This document shows positions 8,516 to 16,035 of a stretch of 16,035 bases of DNA, in pieces. Source of the stretch: Acanthaster planci (taxonomy: Eukaryota; Echinodermata; Asteroidea; Valvatida; Acanthasteridae); contig NW_019091642.1 of assembly GCF_001949145.1 (NCBI RefSeq), forward strand, positions 137,935 to 153,969. Direction: 5' to 3'. How positions within the stretch are numbered: the stretch's first letter is position 1; the number at the start of each line of letters is the position of its first letter. A model generated the notes under the pieces. The model saw only the letters and a list, made by a program, of their open reading frames with translations, searched no databases and had not been told where the DNA came from. A program made the position numbers and the translations under genes.

Positions 8516-9186
8516 CGTTAATTATTCATGATACGAATTGTTTTATCTTCTTTCGATTGTGGGGCGATTTTATTGCATTTTCACACCAAAGATGCTGTAT
8601 GGATTGTACATTCAGTGGTTGGAAATGTAGGATTACATTTTTTGAGAAAAAAAAAATCGTGTGACCAATTCGCGCGGTTACTGACTCAGCACGTATGGCG
8701 CAAAAATAAACTACTCAAAACAAAACTCACTTGTCATGGAAACCTCCATGCATTCATATGCAGCATTTACAGCGGCAGTGGAAAGTCCTTAACTTTCAAT
8801 TTGTCAAGAAATCTTGATGTAAAAAAACGATTTTTCACATAAAATTTTGAAAATTTAGGATTACATTTTTTGAGAAACTTAACAATATCGTAAAAATAAG
8901 GATGTCTCAAATTCCCTTTTTTCAAGTCTTCTTCAGAAGAAATGCAAAGTATTCGACAACAAAGCAAGGTTCTACTCATAAAGAAGAAGTCTGCACTTTA
9001 TTGGTAAATATTCTATCTCTATATGTCATTAAATGTGCTGAAGAAAGGTTAGTTAACACGCTTGCAATAAACCAGGCAAAACTTCAGCCTTCTCGTTGCT
9101 GTGTGTAACTAGGCAAATTTCAAGCGCATGCGCACTAACTAAATGGCCGCCATAAACATACGTGTACGAAGAATCTTGAAAGTAGG
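8516..9186. other. Intergenic DNA with a 22-bp direct repeat, no gene
   Basis: The string taggattacattttttgaga, followed by two a, occurs at 8628-8649 and at 8856-8877 in the same orientation. Both occurrences have A/T-rich surroundings, suggesting a local duplication or two fragments of one repeat. Open stretches here (8528-8842 plus, 8979-8767 minus) show no domain and overlap on opposite strands, so I do not call them. The right end carries GC-rich promoter-like motifs listed separately. Confidence 0.45.
9124..9153 (+). promoter_or_regulatory. NRF1-like and YY1-like motifs
   Basis: The perfect palindrome gcgcatgcgc (9124-9133) matches the core of the NRF1 site, and ggccgccat (9145-9153) matches the core of the YY1 site in reverse. 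These factors often mark transcription start regions in animals. They lie about 35 bp before repeat copy A, so they could belong to that repeat's 5' end or to an unseen promoter. No transcript is evident. Confidence 0.28.
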
Positions 9187-10004
9187 ATGTTCTCTACCCG
9201 AGGAAGCTGTAAAATGCACGGTATATTGAAATATGCAATCTGCACTACCCAAAGAAGCTGTAAAATGTATCATATACAACGTTCACTACCCAAGGATCTG
9301 ACGAAATGTGCGTTATCTTGTCAGTTGCAATGTTCACTCTCCAAGGAAGCTGAAAATGCTCGGTACGATGTATCTTGATGTATGCAATGTTCACAACCCG
9401 AGGAAGCTGTAAAATGCACAGTATTTTGAAATGTACAATGTTAAAAGAGGAAGCTCACCCTTACTCTTCAACCCATCTTCAACAATGAGTGGATGTATTA
9501 TTTCTTTATCGTGGAGATCGTAACAACAGGACTATGCTCTTTTACATTTAACTAATAAGAATTGTTGTTTATATTGAACAATTACTAAGGTGTTTCTATG
9601 TGTGTCCTTTATGGGGTATTCAGCTAAGCTGTTTTCATTTCAATGTGGTAGGCAAAAATTCCTAAGCTTATTTCTTCAACTAACGATGCTGTTGTATTTT
9701 GACAGTGGATACGTTCTTTCCAATGGTGAACTATGCGTTAATAGTGTTTTCACTAAGTAGTATCTAATACTCATTTACATGTACGATTATCATGCTGTAG
9801 ACATCATATAAGAGACACTTAATGCAAGTGTATTACCCTCAAATTTGTAGCTGGTTTGGCACAATGTAAAACATTCATCGGAAAACTGAGCTTGTTGATG
9901 GCAAACCTCTTATTAGTTGTCATGCCAACACGTATTAATAAATACCCACGGGCATAGTCGGACACAACGTGAATCCTTTGATATGACACGTAATTATGAT
10001 AGGT
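9187..10004 (+). repeat. Interspersed repeat, copy A
   Basis: Long near-identity to copy C (minus strand, 16035-15285) and, in its right part, to copy B (12320 onward). Shared landmarks include ttctttccaatggtgaact, the tacatgtacgatta block, gacatcatataagagacact and gcataggtcgga-like text around 9950-9965. Relative to C it lacks about 40 bp near 9710, where agtggata joins directly to cgttctttcc. The left part is a tandem array of about 50-bp units. Similarity stops at 10001-10005, exactly at an undetermined base. No transposase is visible, so it looks non-autonomous. Its class is not known to me. The true left boundary cannot be set because C leaves the window before that point. Confidence 0.8.
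9188..9460 (+). repeat. Tandem array of about 50-bp units inside repeat copy A
   Basis: Five diverged units start at about 9188, 9241, 9281, 9332 and 9389, with a partial sixth at 9440. Each has a core of gttcactacccaaggaagc followed by tgtaaaatgc and then a looser tatcttgatgtatgcaa-like tail. Unit length varies from about 40 to 57 bp. The same array is present in copy C (15869-16035, minus), so it belongs to the mobile repeat and is not a local microsatellite expansion. Confidence 0.75.
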
Positions 10005-10005
10005 N

Positions 10006-11454
10006 GCCGTGCCAAAATTTCATAGAAAAGGTCAATGTGTACCGAATTTTAACTCCACCCTTCTTCCGTATGAGTGTTCATCCCATACCAAAGGTCACAC
10101 TAGACTTTCTGACCCTGTGCTTTGCCCATCCCGTACAGAAGGTTATCTTTTACCATAACTTTGACGCTACAGCTCATTCCTATTATATCACTATCATATC
10201 ATTATGCTTTGCATATTCACAATCTTTTCCTTTTTCTAGATCAAAGGTCAACTGTACCATACTGCCCCCAACCACAGACTATTCGATTCAAAATGGTTTC
10301 TGTTGATTGTTCTCTCAAAAAAACAAATACTTTTGCGTCTCAGTCAGATATGAGTAAGAAACTAGAGGTTCTACATGTATGCCTGTTCTTTATGCCTACA
10401 TGTATGAGAACATAGGGCTTTTCTGCCTTTTCATGTTGTGAGAAAAAAAGTTTTTCATTTTAATTTTGTGTATATTTAAATTTCACATTTCCCCTTTAAA
10501 AAATACTCCAAAGCCTCGATACACAGCAGTGAAGGAAAACAACTTACTTCATACAAGTAATAGGAATCAATATTACAATTTATAAAGAGATTCTTGCGAC
10601 TTCATAAGGCAGGAAAAATTTGTGATGGAATGGCCCAGAATAAACTCTGCAACCCAGTATCCTAACCACGAACCACCAGCTAACAAAACTCTTGTCACTT
10701 AAACTGCATCAGATTGATTAGACAGTAAAATCATTCACAACATCTTTCAATTTTGCTTAATAAGCTGATATCTTTCACGGCATATATTATCACGGATATG
10801 ATCACAGCAAATCATATCCATTATTTCTAAGCTGACTGTCATCTCCTTGACCTAATGAGTTCACAACGATACAAAGGTTACACGTTTGGCCAAATTGGAA
10901 CTTTAACTTTGTATCGGAAGCTCCGTCACAGATAATTTGAAGAGGTCCATCATAGCCAGGGAAATGTATGGAATCCTACTACTGCCATTTTACGCATCGC
11001 ATCGTCGTTCCGTCGTTCTGTCGCATTTGCAATCCGTAGACCTATTCTTTTTTTAGCTGGAGAGGGCGCATACCCAGCTAAAGAACATCATTGCACACGT
11101 ACAATCAACTTTTCTTTCCTTGAACTGTTAAAATTGTATCGATTCTCCCCCCCCCCCGTATTTTAGGGCTTTATCTTTATCAGATCATACACAAAGGAGT
11201 ACCATAAACAGTGCAACTTAACTTATAATTTTCAGGGAAATGGAGAGCACCCCGAAGTCAAGTTGGTCGAATAGGCACCAAAAACTCCATGCATGAAGTT
11301 ACAAAAGGATACTGCCAGGTCGCTAGCCCTTCCGTTCGTTTGCTCGCTCACTTGTTCGTTCGTTGTGTTTCTTGTTGGTTGGAGGATAACATTTTTTATA
11401 TTGGGTGGCAGGCTGGTAACAAAGGGAATTTGGGAAGGCTGTTGCCCACTGTCA
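10006..11454. other. Intergenic DNA, no gene; simple-sequence patches
   Basis: Open stretches at 9917-10306 and 10122-10415 show no domain and partly belong to repeat copy A or chance. A run of 11 C lies at 11147-11157. A degenerate gttc/ttcg simple repeat spans 11331-11380 (cgttcgtttgctcgctcac and following). The words catcccataccaaaggt (about 10080) and catcccgtacagaaggt (about 10128) look like a small duplication. No RNA gene, splice-flanked exon or transposon terminus was found. Confidence 0.5.
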
Positions 11455-12130
11455 GTAACATACAACAACAAGTGTCAGTTTTAGAAAAAAATGCTGTGAT
11501 GACATTAGACGTTGGATGGCAGCTGATTTCTTGAAATGATGACGAGAGAGATCGGCTTATCGTTGGATCGCATGTGTTGATGCGCAGAATTCCTAGAACT
11601 GTTGTGAATATTGGTAGTCACAAAATTACCGCAGTCTCTCAAGTCAAGGGTCTGGGTGTGATTTTTGACGACAAAATGAGCGTGCAATCCCACATCAAGA
11701 ATGTCTCTCGCACTGCAATGTATCACTTGTACCATATAAGCAAAATTAAACGCTATTTGGGTCAATTAGCCACGGAGCAGGTTAATCGTGCACTTACGTC
11801 TCGCATAGACTATTTCAATTCTGTTTTAATTGGTCTATCGGCGTCAGCCCTTGCTCCTTTGCAGAGAGTTCAGAATGCTGCAGCAAGGTTACTCACCACA
11901 CCCCGTCTCTGGAACCAGCTTGAAGTTCAACTTAGAGAGTCTAGTCATGTGGAGAGTTTTAAGACCGGGCTGAAGACGCACCTTTTTAAACAAGCATTTT
12001 GAGTTTCTTAGTACTGATATTAATTATGGTAGATTTAAGTTATATTTATTTATTCATATTTTGATGTACAGCGCCTGGGAGTAGCTCAATGGATTGGGCC
12101 CTTTATAAATTTCAATTATTATTATCATTA
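11455..12130 (+). mobile_element. LINE 3'-end fragment (L2/CR1-like) with internal deletion
   Basis: Plus-strand RT tail. It begins with DIRRWMAADFLK near 11500, then after a frameshift NDDERDRLIVGSH. A clean frame follows from about 11527 to 12002: HKITAVSQVKGLGVIFDDKM, SRIDYFNSVLIGL, LQRVQNAAARLLTT. At about 11900 the sequence jumps in frame from ARLLTT to PRLWNQLEVQLRES. The usual span between these two landmarks (the SLHWLP-type region, normally about a hundred residues) is absent. The ORF ends with FKTGLKTHLFKQAF, the common L2/CR1 terminus, at 12002. The 3' UTR has the tgtacagcgcc word and ends in an att-type tail by about 12130. It is the best preserved LINE frame here but lacks the RT catalytic core and everything upstream. 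Confidence 0.8.
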
Positions 12131-12131
12131 A

Positions 12132-12195
12132 TGACCCATTAGCGGTAATTTTATTATTAATTTTATTATTATTCTAATTACCGAAAATGGGTCAC
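12132..12195. repeat. 64-bp imperfect palindrome at the LINE 3' end
   Basis: The arm tgacccattagcggtaatt (12132-12150) pairs with aattaccgaaaatgggtca (12176-12194) with two mismatched positions, around an att-rich loop of about 25 bp. It directly follows, and partly includes, the att tail of the LINE ending near 12130. It may be a tiny inverted-repeat element inserted in the tail, or the LINE's own 3' hairpin. Confidence 0.6.
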
Positions 12196-12288
12196 TTGGG
12201 AGACATTTCCATAGGAACGTGCACAAAAGTTTTCAAACTTTACCGTCCCATAATTCATTATTCCCTATCCAATCTTAACCAAATTTTG
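12196..12288. other. Short spacer, nothing recognised
   Basis: About 90 bp of AT-rich DNA between the palindrome and repeat copy B, with no match to copies A or C. Confidence 0.3.
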
Positions 12289-12871
12289 CAAACAACGCTT
12301 TGTTAAGAATTTATACCGATGTTCTTTCCAATGGTGAACTGTGCATCAATAGTGTTTTCCCTAAGTAGTATCTAATACTCATTTACATGTACGATTACCA
12401 TGCTGTAGACATCATATAAGAGACACTTAATGCAAGTATATTACCTTCAAATTTGTATCTGGTTTGGCTCAATGTAAAACCTTCATCTGAAAACTGAGCT
12501 TGTTGATGGCAAACCTCTTATTAGTTGTCATGCCAACACGTATTAATAAATACCCATGGGCATAGTCGGACACAACGTGAATCCTTTGATATGACACGTA
12601 ATTATGATTGGCATCTGTACTCGTTTTCGTCAGGTTTTCGTCGTCGTATGGCAGTGAATTGCTATTGTGAACCACGAACTTTTGGGGTGCTTTTTTGGGA
12701 AATCGATTCGAGATGCAATTGTAAATTATGCACAATGCATATGCTTCACTGAAATTTTCTCATTCTGCAAAATGTTATTCCTAGAAAAAAATTACTTTTC
12801 TGATTTTATAAAGAAACGGAATAAATAAAAAAACATGCTCACCACTGAAAGCAAAATTGATTACATTTCCC
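12289..12871 (+). repeat. Interspersed repeat, copy B (left side missing)
   Basis: From caaacaacgctttg (12289) to the end ttacatttccc (12871), this copy matches copy C read on the minus strand (15608 down to 15031). Its first part also matches copy A (9715-10001). Sequence left of 12289 is unrelated, so the tandem-unit half of the repeat is missing. The right end coincides with the end in copy C, so acatttccc is a real terminus of the element. Immediately next to it begins a LINE endonuclease fragment. Open frames of about 75 residues exist on both strands at 12525-12752, but I do not regard them as genes. Confidence 0.8.
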
Positions 12872-13588
12872 AGTGGAGGTGTATGTGTTTATGTCAACAA
12901 GAGTCGGTGTTATCCTAATAATGCGGCGATAAAGCGTCGCGTTATTTATGTTCTGAACACATGGAAATATTAACAGTTAGTCTCCAACCCTACAGTCTAC
13001 CACGGGAGTTCTCACACGTTGTTTTGAGCACTGTATGTGTGCCGCATGGAAACGTAGCAAAGGAGGCTGCAAGGGAATTATCTGGAGTTATTCATGACCT
13101 CCAGCAAGCTGCACCAGACGCCTTTACGTTGATCAATGGTGACTTTAATCAATGTTTGTTGGAAAAAAGCAGCGTGCATCTTTACCGACATGTTACGTGC
13201 CCAACCCGTGGCCAGGCAACATTGGAGTTGTGTTACTCTAATGTAGAGGACGCGTATACAGCTTTCCAACTGCCTGAGCTGGGAAGAGCTGATCATATCT
13301 CAATACATCTACTACCTAAATATCGACTTCTCGTTCAAAGGGAAAAATCCAGATGTGTTACGCTTCAACGGTGGAATGAGGATATTGTGAAACAACTTCA
13401 GGCTTCACTGGATTGCACAGATTGGGACATGTTTGTGTCAGTGTGAGATAGTCTGTATGAATTGGAAACAGTATCAGATTACAAAAATTTTTGTGTGGAC
13501 ACTTTAATTCCATGGAAAGGAATTTCTCTAATAATAAGTCATGGATTAATGGAAGGGTCAAACAGGTTATAAATAACAAACAAAAATT
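12872..13588 (+). pseudogene. LINE endonuclease domain, C-terminal half plus linker
   Basis: The frame from 12872 reads SGGVCVYVNKSRCYPNN, a typical mid-domain LINE endonuclease segment. A frameshift near 12950 is followed by the main frame (12961-13446), with LTVSLQPYSLPREFSHVVLS, the catalytic LINGDFN (about residues 58-64 of that frame) and, further on, ADHISIHLLPKY. These carry the GDxN and DH active-site motifs. After a stop at 13444 the linker continues in other frames (NFCVDTLIP near 13480, NNKSWINGRVKQVINNKQKL from 13530). In an intact element this enzyme nicks target DNA to prime reverse transcription. The N-terminal half is absent. Confidence 0.75.
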
Positions 13589-14201
13589 ATGGTGATTGAT
13601 TTTAGAAAGACTCAGAAGGTGATAAGGTCCGTAACAATTAAGGGCTCTGAGGTTGAACAACTGAGAACCTATAAATATTTGGAAGTAACACTGAATGATA
13701 ATTTAACGTGGGAGAATCATTTAGATACTTTCATTAAGAAGCTCAATACTCGGAGTTATTGCTTACGGAAAATGGCAAATTTAAATGTTCGAAAAGAAAA
13801 TATAATGTTTTGTGGTGCAATTTTATGTAACGTTTGGCGGTACTGTTTGATTTGTTGGGGGAAGAAATATAAGTAAAATGGAAAGAGATAGAATTGACAA
13901 GGTGATAATGCGAGCTGAACGGGTGATTGGAGAATCTCAGATGTCGGTTGATATTGTCAACCAGGGTATTCTGCAAAGCAAAATGGAGTTTATTGAGAAT
14001 GATCAGAGTCACCCCCTTTATGATCAGCTTTGTGGTCGGTTTAGGAGACGTATAACTGGCAGACTACGACTTCCAATCCTGAGAACTAGTAAATATCGGG
14101 ATTCATTTGTTCCACGTGCAATTAAATGTTATAATGCTAATTTAAACATTGATTATAGTTTTGGGAGGGGATTTTTAGATATGGTTTTAATATGTATGTG
14201 A
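13589..14201 (+). pseudogene. LINE reverse transcriptase, C-terminal (thumb and tail) region
   Basis: The first frame (13589-13876) starts MVIDFRKTQKVIRSVTI and continues with the post-catalytic signature LRTYKYLEVTLNDNLTWENH, then KLNTRSYCLRKMANLNVRKE and CNVWRYCLICWGKK. A frameshift near 13870 leads to 13878-14201, with MERDRIDKVIMRAERVIGES, HPLYDQLCGRFRRRITGRLR and PILRTSKYRDSFVPRAIKCY, the usual C-terminal end of this LINE group. The MVIDFRK start is the stretch that normally follows the palm domain, so the catalytic part was deleted between 13588 and 13589. It is a pseudogene. Confidence 0.75.
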
Positions 14202-14400
14202 TTGGAGGGTATTTTGTCTGTATTGTTATGGAGTGTATATGAGTTGGACGAATTTGAATTGTATTTTAATGTATTTGTATTTCGGTATTTTAATGAGCTG
14301 GATATACATGAATTGTATATTATGTAACTATTTTATGTAATTTTATGTGCGAGAAAAAGAATTTCCCTTCCGGGATGAATAAAGATTTTAATCTTATCTA

Positions 14401-15030
14401 AGGGTATAGTGATCTGAAACGTCGTGGTTCAATTTTTCAAACTTCATTTTCCGAATTTTTGACTTTGAATGTCAGTTCTTACAACAACATTCAAATGTCG
14501 TGGTTCAGCTTTGAACTGTCATGGTTCAATTTTGGAAACGTAGCATTTCAAATATTCAAACGCTGAACTTCAACTTCCATACGTCATGGTTTCACTTACA
14601 CTTTGTATTTTGCGTGGCAAGAGAACACGTTGCAGCATACTCTACCTTTGATCTTTTACCAAATTCATCAACGTCCAGTGGTTAACTGGTCAAAACATGC
14701 TTGTCTCTTGCTGCAAGGTCATTTCCAAATTTATTGGCAACGGAATAATAGTATGCATGGGTCCATGGCAAAGACCACGGCATGTTTCCACAGAATCGTG
14801 TGTAATTTTAAGATGCATCCATTTGATTTGGACCGTCCCTAACACGACAACGAGTACACATGAGAATGTGAAACACTTGTCAAAGTTTAATCACGACTTA
14901 AGAAATATTAAAGAACAAAGTTTGAAAAAAAAATGAAATTTAAACTATGACGTTTCAAAAAATCGAACACAACGTTTAAAAAGCTGAATGATAACGTTTG
15001 CGCGTTTATTTTAGGGCATCTTAATTATAC
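14401..15030. other. No gene; short repeated gtc(g/a)tggttca motif
   Basis: The motif gtcgtggttca or gtcatggtt(t)ca occurs at about 14421, 14498, 14519 and 14583, at irregular spacing. An inverted-like family of (t/c)aacgttt words occurs near 14945-15000. Open stretches at 14603-14936 overlap in two frames and show no domain. This stretch separates the LINE from repeat copy C. Confidence 0.45.
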
Positions 15031-16035
15031 GGGAAATGTAATCCAATTTGCTTTCAGTGGTGAGCATGTTTTTTTATTTATTCCTTTTCTTTATAAAGTC
15101 AGAAAAGTTTTTTTGTTAGGAATAACATTTTGAAGAATGAGCCTATTTCAGTGAAGCATATGCAATGTGCATATTTTACAATCGCACCTCGAATCGATTT
15201 CCCAAAGCACCCCAAAATTTCGTGGTTCACAATAGCAATTCACTGCCATACGACGACGAAAACCTGACGAAAACGAGTACAGATGCCAATCATAATTACG
15301 TGTCATATCAAAGGATTCACGTTGTGTCCGACTATGCCCATGGGTATTTATTAATACTTGTTGGCATGACAACTAATAAGAGGTTTGCCATCAACAAGCT
15401 CAGTTTTCCGATGAATGTTTTACATTGTGCCAAACCAGCTACAAATTTGAAGGTAATATACTTGCATTAAGTGTCTCTTATATGATGTCTACAGCATGAT
15501 AATCGTACATGTAAATGAGTATTAGATACTACTTAGGGAAAACATTATTAACGCACAGTTCACCATTGGAAAGAACATCGGTATAAATTCTTAACAAAGC
15601 GTCGTTTGTAAGCTTATCCACTGTCAAAATACAACGGCATCGTTAGTTGAAGAAATAAGCTAGAAATTTTTGCCTACCACATTGAGATGAAAATAGCTTA
15701 GCTGAACACCCCATAAAGGACACACACATAGAAACAGCTTAGTAATTGTTCAATATAAACAACAATTCTTATTAGTTAAATGTAAAAGAGCACAGTCCTG
15801 TTGTTACGATCTCCACGATAAAGAAATAATACATCCACTCATTGTTGAAGATGGGTTGAAGAGTAAGGGTGAGCTTCCTCTTTTAACATTGTACATTTCA
15901 AAATACTGTGCATTTTACAGCTTCCTTCGGTTGTGAGCATTGCATACATCAAGATACATCGTACCGAGCATTTTCAGCTTCCTTGGAGAGTGAACATTGC
16001 AACTGACAAGATACCGCACATTTCTTCAGATCCTT
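15031..16035 (-). repeat. Interspersed repeat, copy C, running off the window
   Basis: This is the most complete copy. On the minus strand it spans the tandem-unit region (16035-15869), the unique middle and the conserved right half, and ends at gggaaatgtaatcc (15031-15044, plus-strand reading). It matches copy A over 16035-15285 and copy B over 15608-15031. It has about 40 bp that A lacks around 15570-15610. Being in opposite orientation to A and B, it can form long fold-back structures with either. Open frames on both strands near 15148-15470 are conserved in copy B, but neither shows a domain. The element's far end lies beyond the window. Confidence 0.8.
15869..16035 (-). repeat. Tandem units inside repeat copy C (partial)
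   Basis: At least three of the roughly 50-bp units seen in copy A recur here in reverse (cores gcttcctc, cagcttccttcgg and cagcttccttggagagtga). The array is cut by the window edge, so the unit number in this copy is unknown. Confidence 0.7.

Larger units (their letters stand above)
12872..14400 (+). mobile_element. Internally deleted LINE: endonuclease end joined to RT end
   Basis: The element begins abruptly at the end of repeat copy B and finishes with a 3' UTR carrying aataaa (14378-14383) and a tail of atcttatcta type. It holds the C-terminal half of an apurinic-type endonuclease, a short linker, and then directly the post-catalytic part of the RT. The whole palm with motif A and YADD is missing, with the junction at about 13586-13592. 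Frameshifts occur near 12950, 13446 and 13870. The element cannot mobilise itself. The 3' tail style resembles Rex/CR1-group LINEs; I assign the group only loosely. Confidence 0.8.

Noticed and set aside
8528-8979. Open stretches on both strands in the intergenic region
   Set aside because: They overlap on opposite strands and show no domain or coding character.
9187-9460. Possible CRISPR array in the regularly spaced repeat units
   Set aside because: Units vary in length and sequence, the spacers are related to one another, and the context is a eukaryotic interspersed repeat.
9917-10415. Plus-strand ORFs of 129 and 97 codons
   Set aside because: The first starts inside repeat copy A and passes through the ambiguous base; neither shows a recognisable domain.
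12063-12100. tRNA-like A-box text (gggagtagctcaatggat)
   Set aside because: It lies in the 3' UTR of a LINE; no cloverleaf, B box or acceptor stem follows, so it is most likely coincidence.
14603-14936. Two overlapping plus-strand ORFs of 79 codons
   Set aside because: No domain, no conservation visible in the window, and overlap in different frames suggests chance.
15165-15470. 101-codon ORF with a true ATG on the plus strand
   Set aside because: It is antisense within repeat copy C, shows no domain, and the matching frame in copy B lacks the ATG; kept only as a weak finding.

Overview
This window looks like nuclear DNA from an aquatic invertebrate, most likely a cnidarian such as a coral or sea anemone. 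It is AT-rich, short exons sit in long introns, and there are several decayed LINE retrotransposons and recurrent tacatgta-type words. There are no bacterial-style operons. The cnidarian call is an inference from overall texture and from the kinds of repetitive protein remnants seen; no single-copy marker gene fixes the species.

Layout. Positions 1-4880 carry what looks like part of a host gene on the minus strand. A CUB-domain exon (3921 down to 3556) and an LDL-receptor class A exon (880 down to 758) both have canonical splice sites and both are symmetric phase 1-1 modules. They fit one secreted or membrane protein built from shuffled extracellular domains. The intron between them holds a dead minus-strand gene of a cysteine-rich repetitive family (2712-2240), a further coding-like minus-strand stretch (2144-1428) and a 42-bp hairpin. 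Positions 4885-8515 are mobile-element debris: a heavily mutated LINE reverse transcriptase (+), a divergent pair of broken genes from a different, unidentified element (6655-6209 minus and 6777-7182 plus), and a 5'-truncated LINE (minus) that still encodes the YADD catalytic motif.

Positions 9187-16035 are dominated by three copies of one unnamed repeat: A (9187-10004, +), B (12289-12871, +) and C (15031-16035, -, running off the window). It has a sharp end in acatttccc and an internal array of roughly 50-bp tandem units. Between the copies lie two LINE remnants. One (11455-12130) lacks the segment between the arginine-rich RT tail motif and the C-terminal motif. The other (12872-14400) joins an endonuclease C-terminus straight to the RT C-terminus, with the whole RT core missing. 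A and B are inverted relative to C.

Apart from the two host exons, nothing here is likely to be a working gene. The LINEs cannot act on their own, and the three-copy repeat has no recognisable transposase. The most useful points for follow-up are the two domain exons, the structure of the A/B/C repeat family, the two internally deleted LINEs, and the two unidentified broken gene families.
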